Source: Peromyscus leucopus
Lineage: Eukaryota > Chordata > Mammalia > Rodentia > Cricetidae
DNA: 64,000 nucleotides
Reading direction: 5' to 3'
Assembly (NCBI RefSeq): GCF_004664715.2
Contig: NC_051063.1
Coordinates: 115,430,829 to 115,494,828, forward strand
Shown piece by piece: positions 1-11,617 of the stretch. A program made the position numbers and the translations under genes. The notes under the pieces were generated by a model. It had not been told where the DNA came from, ran no database searches, and was given only the letters and a program-made list of their open reading frames with translations. Each line of letters begins with the position of its first letter. The first letter of the stretch is position 1.

Positions 1-601
1 TGAGTGGATACAGCAGGTTCAAGCGCCTACCCAAGAACCAGGATTTTCTAATCCGACCAATCTCTCTCCACCATCATCAGGCTCATAGCAAAGTGATGCT
101 GCACTTCTCAAATGTGAAGACAGTCCAGACAAGGATAGGCAAATGGACCCAAGGGCTTGACCTGGACCATTGCCTGATTTTATATGTAGGCTTTATGGAA
201 ACATTTGTAAGGCTATTTTTTCATAGGGCATCTGTGAATGCATTTGGATCATAACAGGTATGAGTAGCTAGAAGAGAATTTGAAAATTCTCAGAGTCAGG
301 TCAGAACAAGAAACAGCCAGCTCACTCACTGCTGCTCATTGCTCATATTAGCTGTTACTGTTTCCAAGGGGCCATTCATCTCTCCCAATAGTGACTCATG
401 CTTCCACAAATGTTTATTAACCCCCCTCCCGCACCGTGTACACGGGTAAACAAGGAGCTTCTAACCTTCTACACCCTCACTTTGTATTTGCTGTGGCAAT
501 GAGATTGCCTCTGGACTTTGTATGAGTAGACTTTTCTTTTGCTTTCATAAAAGAGAGGGAATGTAGAGGAAAGAGGAGAATGGATAGAGGGAGGTAAGAA
601 A
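1..601. other. Intergenic, no recognised feature
   Basis: Unique-looking AT-moderate sequence. I see no exon, SINE or tandem repeat, and no frame here has protein-like character. Confidence 0.5.
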
Positions 602-607
602 GACACA

Positions 608-641
<34 letters not shown>
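602..641. repeat. (CA)n microsatellite
   Basis: Nearly pure CA dinucleotide run with one 'cat' interruption near its start. Its translation gives a meaningless poly-(Cys-Val) minus-strand frame. Confidence 0.95.
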
Positions 642-1224
642 AATCTGGACAGGATATATGTTTCTCAAAAAAAAATGGTTAAAGTGACCCTGGGCATTTC
701 TAAACTCTTATTCCTTGTTGTTCCTAATCTTTGAACTAACCATTCTCTAATTTCTCTTCTATTTCCACACTAAAGTTGTCTTCTTCATGGGGCTCCCTTT
801 CATACTTAATCTGATCCTGTAACAAGGTAGAGAAAGGAGAAGAAAGACATGGAATATATCCTGAGTCTCCTATGAGACAGTGGTTGCACAGGGCGGCCTA
901 CTCACTTCCTGTCTTCACATCTGAAGCTCTTGGTATGCAATGCAGGCTGGGTCAGCAGAGGGAGACTTTGATTCATAGTTACCAAGGAGAGTGCAGGTCC
1001 AGTGTGTTTGGCAGTCATCTGACAGTCTTTTATAATTAGGCTCCTGCTAAATGAGATGCTCTTTCTAGTCCTTCCCTTCCCTAGTCTGAGGTCTTGGAAA
1101 TGAAAAACTAGATTGAACCTAGAGGTGATCCTGAAAAATAATTCACATGAGGGGACACATTCATAAAAGGAGATTAGGCAAAATGTTCATGCTGATCACA
1201 AAGAGAATGACATCAATTTTCTTT

Positions 1225-1400
1225 GAAATTCAATGGAGAGAAAACCAGCATTTACTGAGCATTTTCTCTGTGCCATCTATATTAACATTCACAATATCCT
1301 GTGACTTATTATAATTACGTGATAATATATCTCGCTTATGAACAGAAAAATCTGACCATACAGAGTAAGAAGTATGGTTTAATAGGCCCATAGAAGCTTT
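1225..1400 (+). repeat. MIR-like ancient SINE
   Basis: Contains 'agcatttactgagcattttctctgtgcc', the typical MIR core, followed by a diverged version of the 'cattttacagatgaggaaac' region. Heavily mutated, consistent with a pre-rodent insertion. Sequence between 642 and 1225 shows nothing recognisable. Confidence 0.6.
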
Positions 1401-1471
1401 TGATATTTGTTTGGCTTCTCAGAGAAATATAAAGGAAGTAGCCTTTATGGGTATCACTACATTTAAATAAA

Positions 1472-1562
1472 GTAGTAGCTCAGGGTGGCCTCGAACTTGG
1501 GATACTACTGCTCCCACATCCCACGTTGCTGGGATTGCAGGCAGGTGCCGCTGTGGTTGGTC
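1472..1562 (-). repeat. B1-related SINE fragment, antisense
   Basis: Shows the antisense B1 landmarks 'ggtggcctcgaactt' and 'ctgggattgcaggcaggtgc', without a poly-T tail or clear target duplication. Old and truncated. Confidence 0.65.
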
Positions 1563-4500
1563 TTTTTGTTCTGTGTAATATCTCAAGAGATGACTACATC
1601 AGCTCCAGGATTTGCACATCTCTCAGAGGGAGGAGAAAGATAGGGTTAGCGTATCAGTCTTTATTTCATTAGCAAAACAAACTTTCCCCCAAATCTCCTC
1701 ATCAGACTTGTATTTAAGTACCAGTGGTTGCAACTGGTCACACGGATACCTACTAAGAAAAGAAGGGGATAACTAGCACTGTCAAGCTCCCCAGAGACTA
1801 GATGTGCACAGACAACAACCCAATCTGACCCACTGCCTGGTTTTTGTATACCCTTCTTGCAACACACCCAGCATCCATTCACGTGTACATTGTTTACAGC
1901 TGTTTTCACACTACAGTGGCAGAGCTGTGACAGACTGAGGGCTTCAAAGTTCAATGCGTGTACAATCCGGCCCTTTACAGAAAAGTTGGCCAACTCCTGA
2001 TTATTCTAATCATGAGCCCGTATCTATGGTGAGGTATTTTTCTCTCCCAAACCAAACTGGGAGAGATTGTGATAGGAAAAAAAATAAAAGAACCCTGTCA
2101 GATAGGTCAGTCATTTGCAGCGGTTGTTACTTCTGTTCAGAAAGGCTAAGTAAACGGCAGAAGAGCAGAAGTGGAATAAATGTCGTCTTGAGCTCAATGC
2201 TTTCTGACGTCACATCTGCTATGGCTTGGGTATAATAGAAAAGGCTCGTGTGCTGAAGGCTTGGTCTGCAGCTGGAGTGGCACTGTTGACATTGGATTAT
2301 GGAGGTGCTAACCTCAACAGTGAACTAATCATCTATGAAGTCATTTTTACCGGGCTATTAGGAGGTGGGTACGGGATGAAGGAAATAGGTCACAAGAGGC
2401 ACATTTTGAAGAACATATGTTGCCTATTGACCATTCTCATCTCATTCTCTGTCCCCTGTCCACCATGAGGTGCCACACTGACCTCCTTCCTTCTCTCCAC
2501 ATTGGTGTTCGGCCTCACCATGCACAGGGGCCAGAAGCAATGGAACAAAGTGGCCCTGACACAGAAGTCTGAAATTATGAGCCACATAAAGCTTTCCTCC
2601 CTCCCGCTGCTTTCACTGTGATAAAGCGCTAACTAAAAGTGCTCTTTTGAACTAGATCATGTTTGGGGGAATTTTTTTTTTCATCTGCAAAGGAGCTGTC
2701 AGATCTGCCTTGTAATTCAGTTAAGCCATTAAGTGAGTTGTGCAGAAGATATAAAAGCAATTCATCTAAATAGTTTTGCAAAACGATTGACCATTTACTT
2801 TTAAATTGTATGTCAGTATTCATTTCTCATACTGTTCTCTCTCCCATACGTGCATACACTAGAGAGCTCACCTGAGTCACCTTGGGATTTTTTTTTCTCC
2901 TCTCTCTTACTTCTCAAACACCTGAACAGACAGTAAAGACTCAATGAAAGTGTTTATGTTCCATCCCATTGTTATGTGATATCAAGGAAATAACATGTGA
3001 TTTAGGTTTGCCTGTTTCTTCCACACAAGACTGTGCCCATGCATTCTGCACTTGACATATGTATGAGAGCTGGATGGCATCTGAGCACCCATCAGCTGGT
3101 CCCTTGCAAATGAAAATGATTGTGGTTGCAGTTGGAAGGTAACACAGTTGTGTAGTTAGTTATCTGTGGCCTGGCTGATCATATCGTTTTATATGATGGT
3201 CACAGCATCTCTGTAGGTCGCAGCCTTGTCTTGCTTCCATGCCTTCATTCAGTCTGCAACCTTGAAAGGGTATCACAGGTGGTCAGAGAACTGAGAGGGA
3301 TGCATTTGGGAACAAAGAAAAAGTTGATAAAGTAGGTGGCTTTAGAAAACCCTTTTTTCTTTTCTTTCTTTTTTTTTTCTCCTCTAACCTTTCTCCATAA
3401 GTCAGTCTGAGGGGAGCTGGAAATACCATTTGTCCACTTCCTGTCTTCCGTTCCATACTTGAGAAGCTTCCTAAAAAGCTCTCCACCTCTCATGCATGTC
3501 TTCGTCTACTCCTCTGCCTAAGGGATGCTTTTTCCTTAGGAAGGAATGTTCTAAAACACCTTTTGTCACTGGGAAAACTCTTATAAAGTTATGCTTTATA
3601 GCTGGCTCCCTCCAAAAAGCCTTCCTTGGTGGTTGTAAGTGACCCTAATATCATAGCCGTTGAGTCCTGTGAGCTGGACCTAATTGTCAGCCTGTTTGCG
3701 CCTTGTATGATTCTATTAGCAAAACCTGTGAGGAGCCACCTGGTGCTTATCCTGTGTCCTCAATAAATAATTAGCAAATGTAAGAATAAGGAAGGAGTGT
3801 AGAAAGCATAAGGCCCCCCAGGGCCTCTAATAGGTCAGGCCGTGGGTTTCTAACTCACATTTGATTCCCTACCGCTTTCTAGGAGGTTTTATTTGCTCCT
3901 CCTGCCTTGGAAACTTCGAGGCAGAATCAGAGCCTCTGTTTGGAGATCTTATCTGCACCACTCCCCACTGGGTGTCCTTTCTTCCTCTATCTCTCCAGCC
4001 TGGCATTCCTCCTCCATTCCTGTTCAGTGCTGGAGTCTGTCATCCTGGATGGAGTGCAAAAGCTACAGTGTAATCTGACTTTCTTTCAGGGCCACTGACC
4101 AGAGGAAACAAAAGCTAGACCGAGAGGCTCTCCTGATGCTGACCAGCCAATGGCTCGGCAGCTGCTTTCTGTGTTTAAAATTCCTTATCTGGTACGGCTA
4201 GCAAATCCTCAGGCCCGCAAGTCAACTGGAAGCTTATCTCTGGGGCTGCTGCTTCAAAGAGATAGACACACACTGTTCCTCGGGGTCAGATGCTCTGTGT
4301 CAGTGTGAGAAGGGAGGCGTTTGGATCTGTCAGTTTAGCACGTGGAACACAGTCCATTAACTTCTTTTTCTTTTGTTTCAAAGCAGAGTTCATTTTCCCC
4401 TTCTTGTATAATCAGTGCTTTAGGCAAAGGACGAAAAGGGGAAAGAAAGGGTTTCTTAACAATTTAGTCCATTTGACTGACATACTTCTCTTGAATATTT

Positions 4501-5779
4501 TACTTTATTATTTAATCGTTTAGATTACCTGCACTTGGAAATGTATATATAAATGGATTTGGGGCTTTTTTCACTATAAAAATAAAATGAAAATGGTTCC
4601 TCAAGTTTTTATACCATTGGATAAATGTGATTTTCATGGCTGATTCATTGTATATGTACAGAGTAAGCTGTTTTATTTCCTCACTTAGATGTGGCAGGTA
4701 TTTTGTTGGTTTCCAACAGTTTTCATTTGTTTTGTTGTAATGTCTTGGTTGGAAAGGCTTTTTCTTATGTACGCTTGAATTTCCTGGAGTGATAAAACGG
4801 TAGGTATACTATACGGTGACTATCAAAAGAATTTGACAGGAAGTTTCTTCTCATTCATGTTTTTGCCACGTATGTGGCCTGACCACTGTATGGCTGTCTT
4901 ATTTAATAAGAAAAGATCAGCAGAGGTTTAGTTTCCACTATTAATAATGACCAACGTTTTTCTCGTGGAAATTTTTTGGCTTAGTCTATTTATGCCCATT
5001 TCCTATGTCTCCATTTCCGATATTTTTTCTTGTTCATTTTTGTGTGAATTGCTGACGTTCAGCGATGTTGCAAGTTAGAATTCATTGTTTTCCATTTGAT
5101 TTTGTTTTGTCTTCATCACATTTTTTTAAAAGTACTTCAGTTGTATAACATCGTGCTATTTTTCTGTTACTTTCAAATGTAAGGTCTCCCCCTCCTAGAT
5201 ACTTGATAATCACTTTTGTTATTGCTTGTGTGCTTTGAATCCATTTTCCCTTCTCTGAGTTATCGCCCGTTTTCTCAACCTCAGCTCATTGTCTGACTTT
5301 TCCTCTGTCACTCAGTCTTGACCAGTTGGAGCACCACATCCCTCTTCTCACTGTGATAAGTTTAGGAATAAGCTTGCAACTAAATCAAGACCACTGTGAG
5401 ATATATACAAGAAACACAAGCAAAAATTACATCATACTGTTGTGGAAGAAAAGCCAAATTTTCTGCTAGGAATGTGGGAGGACACAGACTAGAGCTTTAG
5501 TAAGGCATCTTCCCATCACACAGACTGTAGGAGTGAAGCTTTCACTTAGGAGACCAGACCCAGATGGGGGGATTTAGATTCCCAATGATACTATTTAAAC
5601 TGGTCCATCAACCTACACTTAAAGATAAGGTATCTATACTTTCCATTCCCTCATTTAAGCCAGGTTAAATGGAGTTTCAGTGAATACCAACAGAGACCTA
5701 ATGCATGGGATATCACTGCCTGCCTATTTTCTTTCCTAATGAAATGTTGGCTACAGTGTCCTAATCCTGCCGTATTTCT
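1563..5779. other. Intergenic stretch without genes
   Basis: No exon-like or conserved coding segment seen. A pyrimidine tract lies at about 3355-3382. The T-rich part at about 4640-5200 resembles an antisense remnant of an ancient L1 but is too diverged to call. Short frames at 1954-2468 and 3861-4098 have no recognisable protein similarity. Confidence 0.4.
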
Positions 5780-6270
5780 CCTTCTGCTTCAACAGTGTAG
5801 CAGTTTCCTCAGAGATTAAACATTCCTTCCTGTAGGAAAGCTCATGAAAACTGAGGAGGTTCCAAAATGGGCTGTTTAAAACTTAGAGAGAAAACAACTC
5901 AGAAGCTTCAGGAAGTCCCTGAAACTGGCCAGATGCACAAGCCCCTGCCTCTTGCCCCAAGCTTATATAAGCAGTTAGGACTGCTAAGGTACATTCTTAG
6001 CCAAGCCAAGCCACCCGGAAGATTCTCCAGCCAGATAAACTTCCTAGAAGAGAGACCAGCTCTGCTGTCTCAGAGAGGCTCAGACCATTTGAGTGGGCTG
6101 GAAGAGACACTATCACACCAATAGAGCTGCCTGCAAGCTGTGCAAAGAACACCAGGGGTTCAGCTTTTGTAATTTGTCACCCACGCTGGGGTGGGCTTTT
6201 GGAGATGCAGCTATCTTTAAATTATTTTTGCTTCTGTAAGTAACCCCAATAAAACTAGTTGGTTCAACAG
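5780..6270 (+). mobile_element. Solo-LTR-like element
   Basis: The segment has LTR architecture in one direction. A TATA motif 'cttatataagc' lies near 5963 and a polyadenylation signal in 'ccccaataaaact' lies near 6246, about 285 bp downstream, with 'ctgtaagtaaccccaataaaact' typical of a rodent LTR R/U5 region. No retroviral internal sequence follows or precedes it, so it is probably a solo LTR made by recombination between two LTRs. The outer borders are estimated, because I could not find a convincing target-site duplication. Family not assigned (rodent ERV or MaLR type). Confidence 0.55.
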
Positions 6271-6985
6271 CTTCCTTCTCTTCAATGCCGAAGGTGGTGC
6301 TGTATAAACAGCAATGCTTGGCAAATGTCTGATGGATTCTGTTGAATTAAATGTGAGTGGACCCCACATTTCCTAAAAGTCACTTTTGAAAAGTCTTCTG
6401 TTTATAAGCTTGCTAACCACCACTATTGTCTCTAATCAGGAAAGTAATCTATAGAAGTTTCTAATATTTGATCTCTCTGTGTGTTTCGATCCACTTGAAA
6501 CTGGAGCTGTGTGTAAATATGTGCTTGGAATGTTCACTGCATGCTTCAACAAAACAGACAGGAAGATGTAGAGTGCCTCCCTCTTGGTTTAGTGGCTCAA
6601 TAAAATGTAATGTTTACTTTCCATCCTTTGTAAAAAACCGGTTTTTCTATGGAGCTTGATTCCTTTCACACAAAGCTACTGACATCCTCTCAAATAAAAA
6701 AGGGCTGAGAAATGAGACGTTTTCCTGGTGATTACCGTGAAGACTTGGCAGCAATTCTGTACCCAAACGGCCATGAGCTACTGCTATTGTTCACTGTTTA
6801 GGAAGCCTGCTCTTTTCCTTTGCACCCATTAAACGAAAATGTCATAGTCACAGGGAAACACTTGCAGAACATATCGGGGAAAGATATTAAATGATGTACC
6901 AATGTGGGGACAGCTGGCAGTTCTTGATCTTTTTTCTTTTAATAATGACTGGATTGGGTTTCAAAGTGAACTAGGTAGGGAGGGT
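6271..6985. other. Intergenic, no recognised feature
   Basis: Nothing recognisable. A (T)n/(CTTT) tract near 6930 is the only low-complexity patch. Confidence 0.45.
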
Positions 6986-7180
6986 CTTCTGTCATATCTT
7001 TTTTTTTTTTTTTTTTTGGTTTTTCGAGACAGGGTTTCTCTGCGTAGCTTTGCGCCTTTCCTGGAGCTCACTTGGTAGCCCAGGCTGGCCTCGAACTCAC
7101 AGAGATCCACCTGGCTCTGCCTCCCGAGTGCTGGGATTAAAGGCGTGCGCCACCACCGCCCGGCACTTCTGCCATATCTT
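6986..7180 (-). mobile_element. B1 SINE, full length, antisense, with target duplication
   Basis: Poly-T then 'ggtttttcgagacagggtttctctgcgtagctttgcgcc' through 'gtgcgccaccaccgcccggc' is a near-complete antisense B1 (element 7001-7165). It is flanked by a 15-bp duplication, 'cttctgtcatatctt' at 6986-7000 and 'cttctgccatatctt' at 7166-7180 (one mismatch). B1 is a 7SL RNA-derived, L1-mobilised Pol III SINE. The 'tttgcgcctttcctgg' form points to a cricetid lineage. Confidence 0.95.
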
Positions 7181-7259
7181 TATGCAAAGCAAATACTAGA
7201 GGAATACAATGAATTGATCATATGATTTTCCCATCTATTCCTAACTGTAGCTGAGCCTG

Positions 7260-7430
7260 ATGGGCTATTTACTATGTACCACGTACTGCTAAGCATTTGA
7301 CATTTATTATATCCATTTTTACACATGGAACTTGGATAAAGTGCAGTTACTTAAATGAGTACGTGGTTATACAGGCTGTAGTAGAAGAGCTAGGGTGCAT
7401 ACCAGGTAGTCTTGCTTTGTAGCTCAATCA
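7260..7430 (+). repeat. MIR-like ancient SINE
   Basis: 'ctatttactatgtaccacgtactgctaagcatttgacatttatta' followed by 'acacatggaacttgg...gcagttacttaaatgagtacgtggttatacagg' follows the MIR consensus order. Confidence 0.6.
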
Positions 7431-7569
7431 TTATGTCTTATTGATTCCCAGAATATATTCCCAGGTAAATTGACAAGCTTGTGGTAATAAAGGAACATAG
7501 TCTCTGGGGGAAAAGTCATCTTTCAAATCTATTCAGATTTTAATTACACTCACCTTTGATTTAACTTAC

Positions 7570-7862
7570 AGATATGGGATTTACATTTAAGAATGTTGAT
7601 TGCAGCATTGTTAGCAAGGGCAGGAACATGCTGAATGTTCATCAATAAATAAAGCTCTACTTAATAGTGACATGGTCATACTTGTCAGGAATCTCGTGAA
7701 TGAATTAGATCTAGATCTATTGACTTGGAAGTTTATTCACAGTATCATTAAGTAAAAAAAGCAAACAGCAGAGAACAATATGGCATGTGATTCACTTTTT
7801 ATCAAATAATGAGCAAATATATGTAGTATCTGGAGAAGAAAGGGAAGGAAGTACATTCAAAC
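7570..7862 (+). repeat. Ancient L1M 3' fragment
   Basis: 'attgcagcattgttagcaagggcaggaacatgctgaatgttcatcaataaataaagctc' and 'cagtatcattaagtaaaaaaagcaaacagcagagaacaatatgg' match the L1M ORF2-end/3' UTR pattern in order and orientation. Decayed, with no coding capacity. Confidence 0.65.
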
Positions 7863-7879
7863 ATAGTAAGAAAGTGGAA

Positions 7880-8460
7880 CGGGGCTGGGGAGGGGGAGGT
7901 GCTCATTGAACAAAACACTTGCTATATAGCTCAAAGATCTGAATTTGAATCCTCAGAACCCAAAATAAAAGACAGGTACAGCAACACATGTCACAATGCC
8001 AGTGCTCCTGGTGAGATGGCAAGTGGGGACAGGGACAGCAAAATCCCTGGAAGTTCAAAGGCCACTTAGTGCCGGGTGGTGGTGGTACATGCCAGCACTT
8101 GGGAGGCAGAGCCAGGTGGATCTCTGTGAGTTTGAGGCCAGCCTGGGCTACAGAGTGAGATCCAGGAAAGGCACAAACCTGCACAGAGAAAACCTGTCTC
8201 AAAAAAACAAAAAAACAAAAAAACAAAAAAAAAAAAAAAAAAAAAAAAAAAGGCCCCCTTAGCCTGGAATATACAGCAATACACAACAAAATGGTTTTGT
8301 TTTGTTTTGTTTGTCTCAAGGAAGTTAATGACCACCAACACTTGAGGTTGGCATCCAGTCTCCACAAGTGCCATGGCATGCCTGTACGAAAACACACATA
8401 CATGCACACATCTCATAAACACACACACACACACCCCACACATACTTACATGTGCAAAAT
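7880..8460 (+). repeat. B4/B3-type SINE split by a B1
   Basis: The left half (7880-8056) begins 'ggggctggggagggggaggtgctcattgaac', a diverged tRNA-derived SINE head. The right half (8263-8460) ends with 'ccaccaacacttgaggttggcatccagtctccacaag' and a CA-rich tail, the usual end of these SINEs. A younger B1 (8070-8250) interrupts it. Confidence 0.6.
8057..8262 (+). mobile_element. B1 SINE, sense, with long A-rich tail
   Basis: 'gccgggtggtggtggtacatgccagcacttgggaggcagagcc' starts the B1 at 8070. The tail is a run of about 30 A with 'caaaaaa' interruptions up to 8250. Approximate target duplications 'aaggccacttag' and 'aggcccccttag' flank it, inside an older SINE. The 168-residue minus-strand frame over this region is a SINE artefact. 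Confidence 0.9.
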
Positions 8461-9221
8461 TAAAAAAAAATATGAGAAAACAACACAGAATCACATCCAT
8501 TGAAAATGTCAGATATACTTCCACAGCATGATTGCATGTCTGTAATAATTGACCTTGTATTTAGGAGAAGCTGGAAAGCAGAAAGGACAATTGTTACACT
8601 AAGCATTAATTTACTAATGATTGTGTTAAGATGTATTCTTGAACTTTGGCCAGTTTTTAATATGAGTTTTTATAATTGTCATGATCATGTGAAAAGGATT
8701 ACTAATCCTTTTAGAAGAGGGACAAGTCTCAAATCTAGAGGCGAAATGAAGTGTGACCAGTTTGCTGCAATGTAAACATGGTCTCTGAGGAGTGAGACAG
8801 AGGCAGCTGTGCCAAGTCTCATGGCTGGGACCGAACTGGTATGAGACTAGTTCCCACATCCCTAGTCTGTGACTTACTTAGCCTCAGATCACAGCTACCA
8901 TGTTTATATGTATTTATTGAAGTCCCCACTCGTAACTTCAGAAATTTTGAAATTCTGTATGGCCGTTATAAGAACATTTTTAGTCTATTCATCGCTCTAC
9001 ATAGCTATTTAACACAGTAATGTGGGTACATCAGCACCAGCCAGGGGCATATTCCCTGTTGAGGTTGCTCCTGCCACAGAACACACACAGATTCCTTCCT
9101 CTCAGAAAGATACTCTGTGAATGAGCATGTTCACATACAATGCCCACTATACAAATAAATAAACACATAAAAGAATGCTTTTTTTTTTGGCTGGGGTTGG
9201 AGTGAATACTAGGGGGCTAAC
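8461..9221. other. Intergenic, no recognised feature
   Basis: No repeat landmark or conserved coding signal. Short poly-A and poly-T runs occur near 8462 and 9180. Confidence 0.4.
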
Positions 9222-9251
9222 TAATGTTTGTTTGTTTGTTTATTTGTTTTC
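9222..9251. repeat. (TTTG)n short tandem repeat
   Basis: About six tetranucleotide units of 'gttt', with one 'tattt' change. Confidence 0.85.
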
Positions 9252-9539
9252 CTACTTAGGCTATCAAATGCCCATTACCTACCATGACAGGTGAGGCTTC
9301 CGTAATCTGACCCTGATCTGTTTGCTCAGGGTGGTGCTCCACTTCCTTCCTCCATCAGTACGGACACACCACATTTCTGATTGTTCCCTCAATACAGTGT
9401 GATTTTGTAAGTTGTTCACCTTTCAACATGGCAGTCACTAGGGCTGGAAGTACCCTTCAAGAATCAACTTAGAACTCACTTTGGTCAAGGAAGCCCATGC
9501 TTACTTTCTCAGAGAACTCTCAAGGTTTTTGAATTTTTC

Positions 9540-9640
9540 TATTACCAGGCTATAGTAAGTTCAGGAAGTTGGAAATTACTTCAAGGCTAGCCTGGACTTG
9601 CTACATATCAAAACTCTGTCCTAAAAAACAAAATTTTAAG
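9540..9640 (+). repeat. B1/B4-related 3' fragment
   Basis: 'ttcaaggctagcctggacttgctacatatcaaaactctgtcctaaaaaacaaaa' is the right end of a B1-like unit with an A-rich tail. The left half is not recognisable. Confidence 0.55.
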
Positions 9641-9665
9641 AAGTTGTTAATCTGTGAAATGAGAA

Positions 9666-9716
9666 ATTATTCATTGCTACATGGGTTTTAGTGAAACCCA
9701 TGTAGCAATGAATAAT
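9666..9716. repeat. Perfect 23-bp-arm inverted repeat with 5-nt loop
   Basis: The left arm 9666-9688 (starts attattcattgctac, ends atgggttt) is the exact reverse complement of the right arm 9694-9716 (starts aaacccatgtagc, ends aataat). They are separated only by 'tagtg' (9689-9693). All 23 pairs are Watson-Crick, and the next outer pair (a9665, g9717) does not match. It lies just after a B1-derived A-rich tail and overlaps no repeat I recognise. Confidence 0.98.
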
Positions 9717-10444
9717 GGTTGAAAGCAGGCAAGAAAAATTTCCTTAAAGATAGGAAAATTCCTGAGCTGATAGGATTTGACTCTAGCCGAATTGAAAAAA
9801 ATAATATCCCAAGAGAGACTATTCCACTGAAACACAGACACGTGTAAATAAATGCATGTGTACATGGAGATTTCCAGGTCTAAAGTCAAAACCACCCCTT
9901 TTCTAAGGATGTAGATAAAAGAGACTGTCATTTCAGGGCCATTACCAAAACCATCCTTATTGAGACAACGCTATAACAGAACATATTCTTCTGGGTCAGA
10001 AAACAGTGTTATAAGTGGGATTTCTATCTACCTTAATAATAGGAAACAAAGGCATCCTTGAAAATATAGTAATGTTAATATTCTAGTTTGTTTAACAGAT
10101 TCATTTTTTATGACAGCTATTAAATAAGCATCATAATTTCTGTTTGGTGCTATGTACATTGAATCTATCATAAATCAGACCACCCTAGTATCCCTGGACA
10201 CTGGTTACAACAAGGTCTTGGAATTTGGCAGTCGTGGAGACATGAGCCAGTAATTCCCAGCATCATTCTGCGTGATACATGGTGAACGGTATTCCCATGC
10301 AATTTCTAGGGCCAGTCACAGGCTAGTATGGTTCTCAGTGTACTAGCTCAAGCTCTACTGTTTTCTTTTCCACTTAAGAAAGCATATCAGAATACAGTGA
10401 GCACAGGGTTGCTGTAGAGATGATTTTAAATATGGTCTACTTCT
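9717..10444. other. Intergenic, no recognised feature
   Basis: No repeat landmark seen. The 84-codon minus-strand frame at 9677-9931 runs through the inverted repeat and shows no protein family resemblance. Confidence 0.4.
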
Positions 10445-10578
10445 GTTAGTTTTGGAACAGGGTCTGGCTGGCCTCTTGCTCTCTACATAGAACAGACTGG
10501 CCTCACAGTTGCAGCAATCCTCCTGCCTCTGCCTTCCAAGTGCTGGAATTGCAGGTGTGTACCACCATGCCTGGCCTA
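10445..10578 (-). repeat. Old B1-like SINE, antisense
   Basis: 'ttggaacagggtctggctggcc...cctgcctctgccttccaagtgctggaattgcaggtgtgtaccaccatgcctggcc' is a diverged antisense B1-type unit. Confidence 0.75.
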
Positions 10579-10936
10579 CTTTTGAAAAGTTAGTTACCCA
10601 TGCTCATTTCTAGCAGCCTCACTCTGGTTCTGTCCAGCTTTCAGAATTGAATCTGTCAAGGATTTTACTAGGTAAGTGATAAGATTATATTTTTATTTTA
10701 AAAATACCGATTGATGGATAGAAAGGTTGCTGCTACAATGTTTTGGAAAGACACAGTGATGTCTAAGTTAAGACTGTGCCTATGAGGATGGAGAAAATGG
10801 AAAAGTTTGAGATGTTTTAATAAGAGAATTCATAAAGTAAATGGATATTGATGAGAGTGGGTGAGGGGAGTGGTATGGAAGAAAGAGATTTTGTGTGGTG
10901 TATGCACATGGGTGTGCTGCATGCACATGAGTGTGC

Positions 10937-10937
<1 letters not shown>

Positions 10938-10984
<47 letters not shown>
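10938..10984. repeat. (TG)n microsatellite
   Basis: Uninterrupted TG run of about 23 units, at the tail of the SINE-type sequence that follows. It produces the poly-Thr-His minus-strand frames here. Confidence 0.97.
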
Positions 10985-10986
<2 letters not shown>

Positions 10987-11617
10987 GTCCATGAATGTTC
11001 AGAGGCCAGGGCGAAACACTGAGTGTTCTGCTTTATTGCTTTCTGTTGCATGCCTTTGATACTGGGTATCTCACTGAATCTGAAGCTAGGTTGGGGTCCA
11101 GAAAACCCCAGTAATCTTCTCTGCACCTCCCAGAACTGAGATTACAGGTTTATGTGTGTGTGGCTATACTAGGAGTTTTCTCCAGTTCTGCATGGCCCAA
11201 GGTCAGGACAAATCTCTCTCACCCACCAGTCCCACAGCCACTTAAACCCAACCAAGTAGACACACAGAAACTTACATTGCTTACAAACTGTATGGCCGTA
11301 GCAGGCTTCTTGCTATCTAGTTCTTATGTCTTAAATTAATCCATATCTATTAGTCTATAAGTTGCCACATGGCTCGTGGCTTACTGGTACCTTACATTTC
11401 GCTTTTCATGGCGGCAGCTGGCAGTGTCTCTCTGCTTCAGCCTTTCCCTTCCCAGAATTCTCCTCTCTCCTTTTCCCGCCTATACTTCCTGCGTGGCTAC
11501 TGGCCAATCAGTGTTTTATTTATTAACCAATCAGAGCAGCACATTTAACATACAGACCATCCCACAGCACAGGTCTGCAAAGGCGCTGACCCACTGAGTC
11601 ATCTCTCCAGCCCAACA
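10985..11617 (-). repeat. B3/B4-type SINE, antisense, split by an LTR
   Basis: The right part, 'gctgacccactgagtcatctctccagccc' (about 11585-11612), is the antisense head of a tRNA-derived B2/B3-type SINE. The left part (10985-11165), ending 'cccagaactgagattacaggtttatgtgtgtgtggct', is its other half next to the TG run. An LTR (11166-11571) separates them. Confidence 0.65.
11166..11571 (-). mobile_element. Solo LTR inside a SINE (same family as 27283-27662)
   Basis: On the minus strand it starts TGTGCTGTGGGATGG at 11571 and runs through 'ttggttaataaataaaacactgattggccagtagcc', 'aagtataggcgggaa' and 'gagaggagaattctggga'. The same segments occur in the same order in the LTR of element B at 27.3-27.7 kb. 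No internal retroviral sequence is attached, so this is a solo LTR. It inserted into an older antisense SINE. The left border near 11166 is approximate, because terminal bases have changed. Confidence 0.8.

Noticed and set aside
7903..8524. 168- and 152-codon minus-strand frames
   Set aside because: They consist of antisense B1 with its poly-Phe tail and the flanking SINE.
11166..11617. Clean 6-bp target duplication for the solo LTR
   Set aside because: The bases beside the estimated borders do not form a convincing repeat, so none is claimed.
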